DNA of 64,000 bases from Bacteroidales bacterium (GCA_017454945.1 JAFTCA010000041.1:124001-188000), one strand, 5' to 3'; shown: positions 1 through 11,001, counted from the stretch's first letter. Numbers and translations are program-made. The notes: generated by a model from the letters alone, not told the origin.

Positions 1-2
1 AG

Positions 3-1307
3 CATTATGCTGACGGTACGGAAATTCCACTGGGTGTTAATACGGCTAATAATACGCTTATTCTCAGTCCAACAGACCCGTATCGTTATGTTCCTGGCGA
101 CCACATCTTCAATGTGACGGGTTATGGGTATTTGTATAACTGGCGTGCTGCCATGCACAAGGCTTCGGCCAATAATTCCAATCCCAGTGGCATTCAGGGC
201 GTTTGTCCTAACGGCTGGCACTTGCCTTCAAAGGCCGAATGGGAGCAGATGTTTAGCTATCTCCGTTCAGATGAGAAATATTGGTGCAATGGCGATAGCA
301 ACAATATAGCCAGAGCATTGGCTTCCACGTCGGGATGGCCAAGTGGTGGTGGCTTATTTGAACCTTGTTCTATCGATGCCTCGTTGTCTAGCAATAATGC
401 CAGCGGCTTTTCGGCTTTGCCTGCCGGTATGGTATATGAAGAGTGGGGCACTCGTAATTTTGGCACCAATGTCTATTTCTGGAGCACCACCGTTGATGGG
501 AGCTCTATTCCTTACTATCTATTCTTGAGTTCGGGTAGTTCGAGTGTGTCAATGTATGCCGTTAACAACCGATTGGCTGTTTCAGTCCGCTGTATATTCG
601 ATAACGCCATAAGCGACACCACTTTCGATTGTGGCAATTCTACCATTAATGATGTGGAAGGTAATGAGTATCATACTATTAGAGTGGGAGAGAAGTGCTG
701 GCTGAAAGAGAATATGCGCACCAATCATTATGCGGATGGCAAAGAAATCAAAGTGGGCACTACCGCTTCTGACACGGTGGCATACTGCTACTATCCGTCT
801 GGCGACAATACGCAAGTGGATAAGTACGGTTATCTCTATAACTGGAAGGCTGTGATGAATGGTGCTGCCGGCTCGAACGGTACGCCGAGCGGCGTTCAGG
901 GCGTATGTCCCGCCGGCTGGCATGTGCCCAGCGATGCTGAATGGGCCAACTTTTTGACCTATATCAACAGCCAGGGCACTTACGCCTGCAACGACAACAC
1001 GTCCAACATTGCCAAGGCGTTGGCTTCCGAAGAGGGTTGGACTCCTTACACGGGTGATGTACAGCCCGATTCGCCCTGCTTCCCTGGTGTGAATGCTTCC
1101 TACAATAATGCTTCTGGCTTTAGTATCATGCCTGCAGGTTGCTTCAATGGCACCGCTGCTGACAAGCAAGGTGCGGCAGCATATCTGTGGAGCGCCAGCG
1201 ATAACGGCCAGTTTGCCTACTATCGTGGCATTGCCAACAACAAGGCAACGGTTGAGCGTGATAATATCCAGAAAACATACGGTTACTCAGTGCGTTGCGT
1301 GCGATAA
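3..1307 (+). CDS. FISUMP domain surface protein, 5' end outside the window
   Basis: The reading frame is open from the first bases of the window, so the gene starts upstream; an internal ATG at 114 is not the true start. The visible part holds the end of one Fib_succ_major (FISUMP) domain and one complete copy. Hallmarks seen twice are HYADG(T/K)EI, YGYLYNW, CP(N/A)GWH(L/V)PS with E/W following, NNASGFS and a closing SVRC(I/V) motif. The second copy opens with CGNST.NDVEGNEYHTIRVGEKCWLKENMR in spirit, the usual domain start. The family is found in secreted or surface proteins of Bacteroidetes and Fibrobacter; its biochemical role is not established. A sorting signal or signal peptide would lie outside the visible part. 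A terminator follows directly. Confidence 0.85.
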   Translation, partial: HYADGTEIPLGVNTANNTLILSPTDPYRYVPGDHIFNVTGYGYLYNWRAAMHKASANNSNPSGIQGVCPNGWHLPSKAEWEQMFSYLRSDEKYWCNGDSNNIARALASTSGWPSGGGLFEPCSIDASLSSNNASGFSALPAGMVYEEWGTRNFGTNVYFWSTTVDGSSIPYYLFLSSGSSSVSMYAVNNRLAVSVRCIFDNAISDTTFDCGNSTINDVEGNEYHTIRVGEKCWLKENMRTNHYADGKEIKVGTTASDTVAYCYYPSGDNTQVDKYGYLYNWKAVMNGAAGSNGTPSGVQGVCPAGWHVPSDAEWANFLTYINSQGTYACNDNTSNIAKALASEEGWTPYTGDVQPDSPCFPGVNASYNNASGFSIMPAGCFNGTAADKQGAAAYLWSASDNGQFAYYRGIANNKATVERDNIQKTYGYSVRCVR

Positions 1308-1326
1308 TCGTTTTCTGATACAAAAT

Positions 1327-1362
1327 GACGCCGTGAGGAAATATCTCCTTGCGGCGTTTTTT
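1327..1362 (+). terminator. Rho-independent terminator after the FISUMP gene
   Basis: A stem of about 13 bp (GACGCCGTGAGGA against TCCTTGCGGCGTT) with a short AATATC loop is followed by a run of T. It sits 20 bases after the stop codon. Confidence 0.75.
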
Positions 1363-1373
1363 GTGAATATCTC

Positions 1374-1401
1374 GTAGGTGCGTAGCGCGCGACGCACCTA
1401 C
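1374..1401. repeat. 28-bp palindromic repeat, copy 1
   Basis: A near-perfect palindrome with outer arms GTAGGTGCGT and ACGCACCTAC around a GCGC-rich centre. A second copy with three differences lies at 7099-7126. Both follow an operon terminator, like a REP-type intergenic repeat. The rest of 1308-1591 holds no gene. Confidence 0.6.
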
Positions 1402-1545
1402 AACAAAATGTTTGGCACGGTTTTTGATATAGTATATATGGCCACGCTGATATAAGCGAGAATGCGCTTTTTCAGACATTAAGGCAGAAAGAGGATGACA
1501 CAGAGACACTGACATTTTGACATGATTTTCAAAGAGAAAATTTTT

Positions 1546-1553
1546 TAAATTTG
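1546..1553 (+). promoter_or_regulatory. -7 box of a Bacteroidetes promoter for groES-groEL
   Basis: TAAATTTG matches the TAnnTTTG consensus and lies 39 bases before the groES start. No well-spaced -33 TTG is evident. No CIRCE-type inverted repeat was seen. Confidence 0.4.
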
Positions 1554-1591
1554 CAACCTTAATAATATTGTATAACTTAAAACATCAAACT

Positions 1592-1867
1592 ATGAACATT
1601 TCAATTAAACCGTTGGCTGACAGAGTTTTGGTAGAACCTGCGGAAGCTGAACAAAAAACGGCAGGCGGTATTATCATACCTGACACTGCAAAGGAAAAAC
1701 CTCAAAAAGGCGTTGTTGTAGCTGTTGGTCCTGGCAAGAAGGACGAACCTATGACCGTTAAGGTAGGTGATGTTGTGCTTTATGGCAAATATGCTGGCAC
1801 CGAGCTTAAACTCGATGGCAACACGTATATGATCATGAAAGAGAGCGACATTTACGCTATTATGTAA
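1592..1867 (+). CDS. groS: Co-chaperonin GroES
   Basis: A 91-residue protein of normal family length that caps the GroEL cavity as a heptamer in the cytosol. The sequence begins [16 protein letters not shown], contains the mobile-loop region [14 protein letters not shown] that contacts GroEL, and the roof segment. I chose the ATG at 1592, which gives the standard GroES N-terminus; an earlier in-frame TTG-type extension adds eight residues with no counterpart in the family. The gene lies 58 bases upstream of groEL and is presumably co-transcribed with it. Confidence 0.97.
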   Translation: MNISIKPLADRVLVEPAEAEQKTAGGIIIPDTAKEKPQKGVVVAVGPGKKDEPMTVKVGDVVLYGKYAGTELKLDGNTYMIMKESDIYAIM

Positions 1868-1913
1868 TAAGAATCAGGTCGAAAGACTTGTAAATTAAAT
1901 CGTTAAACATTAA

Positions 1914-3563
<1,650 letters not shown>

Positions 3564-3598
3564 TGGACCATTTTTCACACGTAATCATTCATAACATT

Positions 3599-5536
3599 AT
3601 GATTCATATTACTTTGCCCGACGGCACTATCAAAGAATTTCCAGAAAAAACTACTCCGTATGATATTGCGTTGAGCATCAGCGAGGGGCTGGCACGTAAT
3701 GTGCTGGCCGCCGTTGTTGATGACAAGACCGTGGCCCTGAACCAAGAACTTACCCACGACGCTCATGTGAGACTGCTCACATGGAACGACCCAGAAGGTA
3801 AGGCCGTGTTCTGGCATAGCTCTGCCCACTTGATGGCCGCCGCCATTGAGGAACTCTACCCGGGCGTGAAGTTCGGCATCGGTCCCAGCATCGAGACGGG
3901 TTTCTACTACGACATCGACTTTATGGATTATCAGATTTCCTCTGATGACTTTCCAAAAATCGAAGCCAAAATGGCAGAAATCGTAGCCCGCAAGGAGAAG
4001 TTTGTCAGAAAAGAGGTTTCCAAACAGGAAGCGCTCGACTTCTTCACCAAAAAGAACGACGAGTACAAGGTGGAATTGATCCGCGACTTGGAAGACGGTA
4101 CCATCACCTTCTACCAGAGCGGCAACTATACCGACCTGTGCCGCGGACCGCACTTGGTTGACACGGCACCCATCAAGGCGCTCAAGCTTCTCAATACCGC
4201 TGGTGCTTACTGGCGTGGCGATGAGAAACGCAAACAGCTGACCCGTATCTACGGTGTCACCTTCCCGAAAAAGAAAGAACTCGACGAGTACCTCACTTTG
4301 CTGGAAGAGGCCAAGAAACGCGACCACCGCAAACTGGGTAAGGAATTGGAACTCTTTATGTTCTCTGATATGGTGGGCAAAGGACTTCCCATCTGGCTGC
4401 CCAACGGCACCGCCCTGCGTTTGCGCTTGGAGGATTTCTTAAAGAAAATCCAAAAGCATTATGGTTATCAGCAGGTTATGACCCCTCATATAGGCAACAA
4501 GGCTCTGTATGTCACTTCCGGTCACTGGGATCATTACGGCAAGGATTCGTTCCAGCCCATCACCACACCTGAAGAAGGGGAGATGTATCTGCTGAAGCCC
4601 ATGAACTGCCCTCACCACTGTATGATTTTCAAAAATTCGCCGCGCAGCTACAAGGATCTGCCGTTGCGTATTGCTGAATTCGGTACAGTGTATCGTTATG
4701 AGCAGTCGGGCGAGTTGCACGGCTTGACACGTGTTCGCTCGTTCACACAGGATGATGCGCACATTTTCTGCCGTCAGGACCAAGTAAAGCAAGAGTTTAT
4801 CCGTGTGATGGAAATCATTGAGATTATCTTCAAAGCTCTTAAATTTGAGAACTTTGAGGCCCAAATCTCTTTGCGTGACCCCAACAATACCACCAAGTAT
4901 GTCGGCTCTGACGAAGTGTGGGCTCTGGCTGAACAGGCTATCATCGATGCCTGCAAGGAAAAGAACCTGCCCGCCAAGGTGGAATATGGCGAAGCCGCTT
5001 TCTATGGTCCCAAGTTGGACTTCATGGTAAAGGACGCTATTGGCCGTCGTTGGCAGTTGGGTACCATCCAAGTGGATTACAACTTGCCCGAACGTTTTGA
5101 CCTTGAATATGTTGGCGAGGACAATAAGAAACATCGTCCCGTCATGATTCACCGTGCACCGTTCGGCTCGATGGAGCGTTTTGTGGCTGTGTTGCTCGAG
5201 CATACCGGTGGTAACTTCCCGTTGTGGCTCACGCCCAATCAGGCTGTTATTTTGCCTATCAGCGAGAAGTATCAACAATATGCTGAAGAGGTTATGCAAC
5301 AGCTTAGTGAACGCGATATCCGTGTGACGATTGACGACCGAAACGAAAAAGCAGGCCGTAAAATCCGAGATGCCGAGGTGTCGAAAGTTCCTTTTATGGT
5401 TATTGTGGGTGAAAAAGAGGAACAAAACCACACGGTTTCTGTGCGCGAACATGGCGTTGGCGACCAGGGTGTAATGAGTGTAAACGATTTTATTTCGCTG
5501 ATTAATAATAGGATAAAAGAAGAATTGGCACGATAA
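3599..5536 (+). CDS. thrS: Threonine-tRNA ligase
   Basis: A 645-residue class II aminoacyl-tRNA synthetase that charges tRNA-Thr in the cytosol. It has an N-terminal TGS domain ([14 protein letters not shown], about residues 1-62), the editing domain with HSSAH, the catalytic core with zinc-ligand Cys in [10 protein letters not shown], the class II motif near [15 protein letters not shown], motif 3 ([13 protein letters not shown]) and an anticodon-binding domain at the end. I chose ATG 3599 because it matches the family N-terminus. ATG 3563, overlapping the groL stop, is also in frame and would add 12 residues. It follows groEL closely and may share its transcript. Confidence 0.97.
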   Translation: MIHITLPDGTIKEFPEKTTPYDIALSISEGLARNVLAAVVDDKTVALNQELTHDAHVRLLTWNDPEGKAVFWHSSAHLMAAAIEELYPGVKFGIGPSIETGFYYDIDFMDYQISSDDFPKIEAKMAEIVARKEKFVRKEVSKQEALDFFTKKNDEYKVELIRDLEDGTITFYQSGNYTDLCRGPHLVDTAPIKALKLLNTAGAYWRGDEKRKQLTRIYGVTFPKKKELDEYLTLLEEAKKRDHRKLGKELELFMFSDMVGKGLPIWLPNGTALRLRLEDFLKKIQKHYGYQQVMTPHIGNKALYVTSGHWDHYGKDSFQPITTPEEGEMYLLKPMNCPHHCMIFKNSPRSYKDLPLRIAEFGTVYRYEQSGELHGLTRVRSFTQDDAHIFCRQDQVKQEFIRVMEIIEIIFKALKFENFEAQISLRDPNNTTKYVGSDEVWALAEQAIIDACKEKNLPAKVEYGEAAFYGPKLDFMVKDAIGRRWQLGTIQVDYNLPERFDLEYVGEDNKKHRPVMIHRAPFGSMERFVAVLLEHTGGNFPLWLTPNQAVILPISEKYQQYAEEVMQQLSERDIRVTIDDRNEKAGRKIRDAEVSKVPFMVIVGEKEEQNHTVSVREHGVGDQGVMSVNDFISLINNRIKEELAR

Positions 5537-5635
5537 AACGACTCGTTGCAACCATGGTTACATCGTCTTTTGTGAAGAGTGAAAAATGTGACTATTTTAT
5601 TGTTGAAATATGATTTTTATATCAAAAAATAGTTA

Positions 5636-5643
5636 TAACTTTG
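5636..5643 (+). promoter_or_regulatory. -7 box upstream of gdhA
   Basis: TAACTTTG fits TAnnTTTG and stands 57 bases before the gdhA ATG, in an AT-rich gap after thrS. A clear -33 element at standard spacing was not found. Confidence 0.4.
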
Positions 5644-5700
5644 CAATACTTTTTAAACAACACAGGTAATTTAATCTAACCTAATTTAAAACAATAAATC

Positions 5701-7044
5701 ATGGATCTTAAAAAATTAATCGCCGATGTAAAGGCAAAGAACCCCGAACAACCGTTGTACATTCAAGCTGCAACCGAAGTTCTTGAAACCATTTGTGATT
5801 TCGTTAACGAACATCCCAAATACGATCAGTATAAGATCGTTGAAAGAATTCTTGAACCTGAAAGAATCATCAAGTTCAAAGTTACTTGGGTAGATGACAA
5901 AGGCGAAATTCAAGTAAACCGCGGTTACCGTGTACAACACAACATGGCAATCGGTCCCTACAAAGGTGGTATCCGTTTCCATCCGACCGTAACTGAAGAT
6001 ACGATGAAATTCTTAGCTTTCGAGCAGACTTTCAAAAACTCTTTGACCACTCTGCCTATGGGCGGTGGCAAAGGTGGTTCTGACTTCGATCCTAAAGGCA
6101 AATCAGAAGGCGAAGTTATGCGTTTCTGCCAAGCTTTCATGACCGAGCTGCAGAAATATATCGGTGCCGATACCGATGTTCCCGCTGGTGACATAGGCGT
6201 TGGTGGCCGTGAAATCGGTTTCATGTATGGCCAATACAAGAGACTGCGTGGCGAACACACTGGCGTTCTCACTGGTAAAGGTCTTGAATGGGGCGGCTCT
6301 CTGATTCGTCCTGAAGCTACCGGTTTCGGTGCTGTTTATTTCTTGGAAGGCATGTTGGCCGCTAAGAAAGACAAACTGAAAGGCAAACGCTGCATCATCT
6401 CTGGCTTCGGTAACGTAGCTTGGGGTACCGCCCTCAAACTCGCCGAACTGGGTGCTAAACTGGTTGCTATTTCAGGTCCTGATGGTTACATCATCGACGA
6501 AGAAGGCATCAGCACTCCCGAAAAGATCGCTTACATGGATGAACTGAACGCTACACGTAACAATGTTGTTGAACCTTTCGCTAAGAAGTTCAAATCAGCT
6601 AAGTTCGTGAAGGGCAAGAAAGTATGGGAAGTTCCTTGCGACATCGCTATGACTTGCGCTATCCAGAACGAGTTGAATGGTGACGATGCTAAGAAGCTGA
6701 TTGCCAACAAGGTTAAATACGTTGTTGAAGTTTCTAACATGGGTTGCACCGCTGACGCTGTTACAGCTCTGCAGAAAGCAAAGGTTTCCTTCGCTCCTGG
6801 TAAAGCCGCTAACGCTGGTGGCGTTGCCACTTCAGGTCTCGAAATGAGCCAGAACGCAATGCACCTGTCATGGACTCGCGAAGAAGTTGATGAAAAACTT
6901 CATGGCATCATGAACAGCATCCACGCTAACTGCGTTAAATACGGTAAGGAAAAGAACGGTTATATCAACTACGTTAAGGGCGCTAACATCGCCGGCTTCA
7001 TCAAAGTGGCTGACGCTATGATCGCTCAAGGTGTTGCTTACTAA
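5701..7044 (+). CDS. gdhA: Glutamate dehydrogenase (hexameric, probably NADP-dependent)
   Basis: A 447-residue enzyme interconverting glutamate with 2-oxoglutarate and ammonia, of the usual length for the small hexameric type. Visible signatures include PYKGGIRFHPTV, the glutamate-binding and catalytic lysine region LPMGGGKGGSDFDPKGKS (Lys124 and Lys132), the GVGGREIGFM segment and the Rossmann motif GFGNVAWGTA. Cofactor choice cannot be read with certainty; Bacteroides relatives carry both NADP- and NAD-linked forms. It is a single-gene unit bounded by its own promoter-like box and a strong terminator. Confidence 0.96.
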   Translation: MDLKKLIADVKAKNPEQPLYIQAATEVLETICDFVNEHPKYDQYKIVERILEPERIIKFKVTWVDDKGEIQVNRGYRVQHNMAIGPYKGGIRFHPTVTEDTMKFLAFEQTFKNSLTTLPMGGGKGGSDFDPKGKSEGEVMRFCQAFMTELQKYIGADTDVPAGDIGVGGREIGFMYGQYKRLRGEHTGVLTGKGLEWGGSLIRPEATGFGAVYFLEGMLAAKKDKLKGKRCIISGFGNVAWGTALKLAELGAKLVAISGPDGYIIDEEGISTPEKIAYMDELNATRNNVVEPFAKKFKSAKFVKGKKVWEVPCDIAMTCAIQNELNGDDAKKLIANKVKYVVEVSNMGCTADAVTALQKAKVSFAPGKAANAGGVATSGLEMSQNAMHLSWTREEVDEKLHGIMNSIHANCVKYGKEKNGYINYVKGANIAGFIKVADAMIAQGVAY

Positions 7045-7065
7045 TCAATATCTTCCGTAAATCCG

Positions 7066-7096
7066 AAAAGGGTCACCATCTGGTGACCCTTTTTTG
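7066..7096 (+). terminator. Rho-independent terminator after gdhA
   Basis: AAAAGGGTCACCA pairs with TGGTGACCCTTTT around a two-base loop and is followed by T residues, 22 bases after the stop. Confidence 0.9.
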
Positions 7097-7098
7097 TT

Positions 7099-7126
7099 GT
7101 AGGTGCGTAGCGCGCTACGCATCCAC
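7099..7126. repeat. 28-bp palindromic repeat, copy 2
   Basis: This copy matches the element at 1374-1401 at 25 of 28 positions, with the same GTAGGTGCGTAGCGCGC left part. It again sits immediately behind an operon terminator. Confidence 0.6.
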
Positions 7127-7160
7127 GATATTTTTGTTTTTTTTTAGACGCAAAAAGTAG

Positions 7161-7168
7161 TATATTTG
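7161..7168 (+). promoter_or_regulatory. -7 box upstream of ade
   Basis: TATATTTG is a perfect TAnnTTTG match 24 bases before the ade ATG. A TTTTTG at 7131-7136 lies 24 bases upstream, slightly beyond the usual spacing. Confidence 0.45.
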
Positions 7169-7192
7169 CTGACAAATTCAACCCATTTCGCT

Positions 7193-8770
7193 ATGAAACA
7201 CATAGAAGGACAAATTGTGGATGTGCTTAACAGGGACATCTTTTCAGGTTCTCTTGACATTGAAGACGGTAAGATTGTAGCTGTCAACCGCCATGCCACC
7301 AAGGAGACGGTCTATATTATGCCAGGCTTCGTGGATGCCCATATCCATGTGGAAAGTTCGATGCTGGCCCCCTGCGAATATGCCCGTCTGGCGATGAAAC
7401 ACGGCACGGTGGCCATCGTGACCGACCCGCACGAAATTGCCAATGTCTGTGGTGTGGAGGGTGTGCGCTATATGATGGCCGAAAGCGACCGTACGCCGAT
7501 GAAAATGTGTTTCGCCGTGCCTTCGTGCGTGCCCGCCACCGCCTTGTGTCCGTCGGGGGCAGTCGTTGATTCGACGCAAGTGGCCGAACTGCTCAAGGAT
7601 CCGCATGTGTATGCTTTGGCCGAAATGATGGACTATGTGGGTGTTATTAACCACGATGCCGAGTGTGTTGCCAAGCTGGCCGCTGCCCGTCAGGCTGGCA
7701 AGCCCGTGGATGGCCATATTCCTTGCATTACAGGCGAGGATTTGCGCCATTATGTCGAAGAGGGCATCTCTACCGACCATGAAGTGAACACCTTGGCCGA
7801 AGCAGAGGAGAAAATGGAGTTGGGTATGAAAATCCTGCTTCGTCGCGGTAGTGCAGCCCGAAACCTCAAGGTGCTCCATCCGCTCATTGCCCAACATGCC
7901 GACATGCTGATGTTCTGCACCGACGACCAGAAGGCTTTTGACCTGCAAAATGGCCATATCAACAAGATGGTGGCGTCGGAAGTGCAGCTGGGCTACGACC
8001 TGTTCGATTTGCTCCGTATCGCATCGGTGAACCCCGTGCACCATTACCGCTTGCCCGTGGGGTTGCTGCAGCCTGGCGATCCTGCCGACTTTATCCTGTG
8101 CAAGTCGCTGACTACCTTTGATGTAGTGGAAACTTATATCGACGGTGAACCCACTTCGCACCTCGGATATCAGCCGGTGGAGCGCATAATTAACAATTTC
8201 AAGGTGCAGCCGATAACTACTTCCCAGATTGCATACGACCTGTCACAATGTGAAGAACTGCATGTTATAAAAGTGAAAGACGGCGAGCTGATTACACCCC
8301 ATCTGGTGCTCAAACGAGATGAGTGGGACGACATACAGAAGATTGTGGTAGTGAACCGTTATCAGGAAAATCCTTCTATTGGTGTGGGTTTTCTTTCTAA
8401 CTTTAATATTACCAATGGCGCTGTAGCCCAAAGCATTGCGCACGACAGTCACCACATCATTGCAACGGGCAGCAGCGACGAACTGATAGTGAAAGCCGTC
8501 AACCGACTGATAGAACTGCAGGGCGGTATTGTAGTGGTTGACGAGCATTCGGAAACCACTTTGCCCTTGCCCATTGGCGGCCTGATGAGCAATGAACCTG
8601 CCGAAACCGTTGCGGCCAAGCAAATTGCACTGATTCAGCACCTTCGCAAACTCGATTGTGTGCGTTTTTCCCCGCTCATTGCCTTGGCTTTCCTCGAACT
8701 GGTGGTCATTCCAGAACTTAAAATCACCGACAAGGGGCTGTTCGACGTAGTGAAGTTTGAGTATATATAG
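7193..8770 (+). CDS. ade: Adenine deaminase
   Basis: A 525-residue amidohydrolase-superfamily enzyme converting adenine to hypoxanthine in purine salvage. The metal-binding motif GFVDAHIHVESS (His50, His52, Glu54) and the following DPHEIANVCG stretch are diagnostic for the Ade subfamily. The C-terminal GGIVVVDE...LPLPIGGLMS segment is also typical. I chose ATG 7193, which places the -7 box at a sensible distance; an upstream in-frame start at 7166 would overlap that box. It stands alone between gdhA and the AT-rich accessory genes. Confidence 0.93.
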   Translation: MKHIEGQIVDVLNRDIFSGSLDIEDGKIVAVNRHATKETVYIMPGFVDAHIHVESSMLAPCEYARLAMKHGTVAIVTDPHEIANVCGVEGVRYMMAESDRTPMKMCFAVPSCVPATALCPSGAVVDSTQVAELLKDPHVYALAEMMDYVGVINHDAECVAKLAAARQAGKPVDGHIPCITGEDLRHYVEEGISTDHEVNTLAEAEEKMELGMKILLRRGSAARNLKVLHPLIAQHADMLMFCTDDQKAFDLQNGHINKMVASEVQLGYDLFDLLRIASVNPVHHYRLPVGLLQPGDPADFILCKSLTTFDVVETYIDGEPTSHLGYQPVERIINNFKVQPITTSQIAYDLSQCEELHVIKVKDGELITPHLVLKRDEWDDIQKIVVVNRYQENPSIGVGFLSNFNITNGAVAQSIAHDSHHIIATGSSDELIVKAVNRLIELQGGIVVVDEHSETTLPLPIGGLMSNEPAETVAAKQIALIQHLRKLDCVRFSPLIALAFLELVVIPELKITDKGLFDVVKFEYI

Positions 8771-8772
8771 AC

Positions 8773-8786
8773 GGTGCCTTCGATAG
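8773..8786 (+). repeat. Half copy of the GGTGCCTTCGA repeat
   Basis: GGTGCCTTCGATAG matches, in opposite orientation, one arm of the hairpin at 11051-11075 (GGTGCCTTCGACAG on the minus strand). The two copies bracket the AT-rich gene group. Confidence 0.4.
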
Positions 8787-8810
8787 AAATCATAAATTAA
8801 AAGAGTATAT

Positions 8811-9224
8811 ATGAATAAATTAAGTCGTTATTTGATAAGTTTTGTGTTGATTGCTTTGACATTATCATGTTTAGGTCAAAAGATAGATTATTCAACTATT
8901 GCAGAGATGCAAAAGGTAACAACTCTTGTTCCTAGGTACAAAATGTTTAAAACTGAAAATAGTGTGATTTTATTGAAATTGGATACAAGAACAGGAAAAG
9001 CTTGGATGACCCAGTTTCGTTCAGGAAGTACAAAAAGTTTAGAAATTCCAATTTCAGATACAGGTTTAGATTATGAATCCATGTCTTGGAATGGCCGTTT
9101 TGATATGTGTGCTACAAATAACATTTATAAATTCATAATTATTGATACGTATACAGGAAAGACATACATGCTTCAGTGGAATATAGAGGATGATAAACGG
9201 TTTGTTGAGCCAATTGTTGATTAA
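8811..9224 (+). CDS. Small secreted protein of unknown function
   Basis: A 137-residue protein with an N-terminal signal-peptide-like segment (MNKLSRYLISFVLIALTLSC), where the Cys at about residue 20 followed by LG could be a lipidation site, although the lipobox is imperfect. The mature part contains repeated short phrases, KLDTRTGKAWMTQ and IDTYTGKTYMLQW, that look like two blades of a small beta-structure. I do not recognise a named function. Base composition is clearly more AT-rich than ade upstream, and the gene may belong with the two AT-rich genes that follow. Confidence 0.6.
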   Translation: MNKLSRYLISFVLIALTLSCLGQKIDYSTIAEMQKVTTLVPRYKMFKTENSVILLKLDTRTGKAWMTQFRSGSTKSLEIPISDTGLDYESMSWNGRFDMCATNNIYKFIIIDTYTGKTYMLQWNIEDDKRFVEPIVD

Positions 9225-9388
9225 TTATATTTCAATACTCCATTTTGTGAAAAATACGTACTGAGAAGAAGTGTTTTCTTTTATTTTTACCAGTATTTTG
9301 CATTATTGTTGTATTTAACAATAAATTATTGTTGTATAATACAATTTTATTGCTATTTTTGCAGCAAGTAATATAAAGAAATTTAGAT

Positions 9389-9880
9389 ATGGCAACAAAA
9401 GTTGAATTTATAGACCCAATGCGTGTTAGAGTTACAACCTCTGATGGAGATTCTTTAATACTTGGATATACAGATTCCATGAATTATCAAATTGAACAAC
9501 AATGGGGTAATTTCTATTCCAGGTGTGTAGTAGGGTTGTTTGATAAGTATTATGATGGAACATCAGAGTCTCTGATGGGTCCTATTTTAAGAGGAATGTA
9601 TAGAAATCGGCTTAATCCTTTTTTCTGGGTTATGCCGGATAGAGATTCAGAACGTGTCCGTATGGGTAATCGTATCAAAGAACTACGTAAAATGCAAGGA
9701 ATGGATGCCAAAACATTAGCGCAAAAGGTAGGGATAGATGCTGGAAATTTAAGTCGAATTGAACAGGGCCGTTTTTCAGTGGGGTTTGATACATTGAGTA
9801 AAATTGCCGCAGTGCTCAATATGACAATTGATTTTATTCCTATTAATCAAGATAACAACTATAAAGAAACGAAACTTTGA
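9389..9880 (+). CDS. XRE-family helix-turn-helix protein with an extra N-terminal domain
   Basis: A 163-residue protein. The last 65 residues form a Cro/C1-type DNA-binding domain: MGNRIKELRKMQGMDAKTLAQKVGIDAGNLSRIEQGRFSV and onward through LSKIAAVLNMTIDFIP. The first 85 residues (VEFIDPMRVRVTTSDGDSLILGYTDS and on) are a separate beta-rich domain that I do not recognise, perhaps for ligand or partner binding. Its stop codon is two bases before the next gene's ATG at 9883, so the two are likely co-translated, with this protein a plausible repressor of the pair. The AT-rich gap 9225-9388 upstream should hold its promoter. Confidence 0.75.
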   Translation: MATKVEFIDPMRVRVTTSDGDSLILGYTDSMNYQIEQQWGNFYSRCVVGLFDKYYDGTSESLMGPILRGMYRNRLNPFFWVMPDRDSERVRMGNRIKELRKMQGMDAKTLAQKVGIDAGNLSRIEQGRFSVGFDTLSKIAAVLNMTIDFIPINQDNNYKETKL

Positions 9881-9882
9881 TT

Positions 9883-10647
9883 ATGATAGTGTTGTCGATG
9901 TCATATAAAGAAATATACGATCAATTGGCTGCTGATAAGGAGAAAGTTGATTGGAGAAAAGATTATTATTATAAAAAAGCAATAAGAGAATTGCGCAAAG
10001 CCACATCATTTCCGGCATATCAATGTTTTGATTATGAAAGTCCAAATAAAAATCATTATGTGATTAGTTATTTTGCGAGTGACAGACATCATATTGACCA
10101 ACCGATTATGGGGTCGTTCTTGGTCTTGTATGATAATCGCAAGAGGTATGTAGTTAAATGGGGAGCAGGAGGTTATCAGCATACGGAAGAAAGTCAAATA
10201 GCATTTATCAGGCAAATCCAAGTGTACACACAACATTTTTTTGATCGATACAAAAACAGATTTATAAAAAAGGATCTTTCTTCAAATGATATAGCCTGTC
10301 ATTTTTTTTCAAGGAATCAGCATGCAATACCAATCCAAATTGATAACAGAATAAATTATAATATTGACAAATACGGAAATAATGCGAAGCAAGGAATACG
10401 TGTTCGGGATGGTTTTTGCTTTACAAAAGTTGGTTTAGAAGGTAGAAGCAGTGAAGATGGTGATAGGTTAAAGGATAAAATCAATGCGCTATGTGTTCTA
10501 TATACAACATTTATGAGAGAAGAGGATATGAAAGAGATGCAACAAAATGCGATTAAGATGGAGCAAAGAGTAGAAATGCTTCGTTTTCAGTCGTCTATTA
10601 GAAAACAATTTCCGGATGGAATGATTTCTTTTACGTTAGAGCACTAA
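9883..10647 (+). CDS. Unknown protein paired with the XRE regulator
   Basis: A 254-residue protein without a recognised domain. It is rich in Lys, Arg and aromatic residues, has no signal peptide or membrane segment, and ends in a helical region with heptad-like character (REEDMKEMQQNAIKMEQRVEML). The start is uncertain: TTG 9877, ATG 9883 and ATG 9898 (MSYKEIYDQ) are all in frame; I give 9883. Base composition is strongly AT-rich and unlike the flanking core genes, which suggests acquisition together with the regulator. A toxin or effector role is possible by context only. Confidence 0.55.
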   Translation: MIVLSMSYKEIYDQLAADKEKVDWRKDYYYKKAIRELRKATSFPAYQCFDYESPNKNHYVISYFASDRHHIDQPIMGSFLVLYDNRKRYVVKWGAGGYQHTEESQIAFIRQIQVYTQHFFDRYKNRFIKKDLSSNDIACHFFSRNQHAIPIQIDNRINYNIDKYGNNAKQGIRVRDGFCFTKVGLEGRSSEDGDRLKDKINALCVLYTTFMREEDMKEMQQNAIKMEQRVEMLRFQSSIRKQFPDGMISFTLEH

Positions 10648-10867
10648 GAATTTTATGGATTTCTTCGCACGGTATATCCCCTCGAAATGATGTGCTGCAT
10701 CGGTTAGCTGATTTTGCTTCGTATTCTCGTTCGTGACTCCGCAATGCAGTTCTGATAGAATATTGTCTGTAATGATACGGCGGCATTTCGTTAACGGTAA
10801 ACGACCGATTTTGCGTGGGGTTTGCATTCCACGCTATTGTTCAGATGTCCTTACAGGACTATGTTAA

Positions 10868-10883
10868 TGCCCCTTTAGGGGCA
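10868..10883. repeat. Perfect 16-bp palindrome
   Basis: TGCCCCTTTAGGGGCA; its arms TGCCCCT and AGGGGCA pair with a two-base loop. It is the first of four palindromes within 210 bases. Confidence 0.5.
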
Positions 10884-10894
10884 ACAGCTTGGTA

Positions 10895-10932
10895 GCCATG
10901 GGTGAGGAAGCGCAGCGACCGAAACCCATGGC
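10895..10932. repeat. Inverted repeat with 9-bp arms
   Basis: GCCATGGGT at 10895-10903 pairs with ACCCATGGC at 10924-10932 around a 20-base loop containing GAAGCGCAGCGACC. It could form an RNA or cruciform hairpin. Confidence 0.5.
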
Positions 10933-10954
10933 CGAGATGTGCAACGTTCCCCGT

Positions 10955-11001
10955 GCGGCGCTGGTATGAAGGTGCAATGAAACAAGACGGGAATGCGCCG
11001 C
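10955..11001. repeat. Inverted repeat with GC-only 7-bp arms
   Basis: GCGGCGC at 10955-10961 pairs with GCGCCGC at 10995-11001 around a 33-base loop. It is the third member of the palindrome series. Confidence 0.4.

Noticed and set aside
1308-1591. CIRCE or other HrcA-type operator before groES
   Set aside because: No TTAGCACTC-N9-GAGTGCTAA pattern is present; the palindrome at 1374 is a dispersed repeat.
4439-5551. A 370-residue open frame antisense to thrS, and similar frames opposite gcvP, ade and tdh
   Set aside because: All lie fully opposite clear genes and show low-complexity His/Leu-rich translations typical of antisense shadows.
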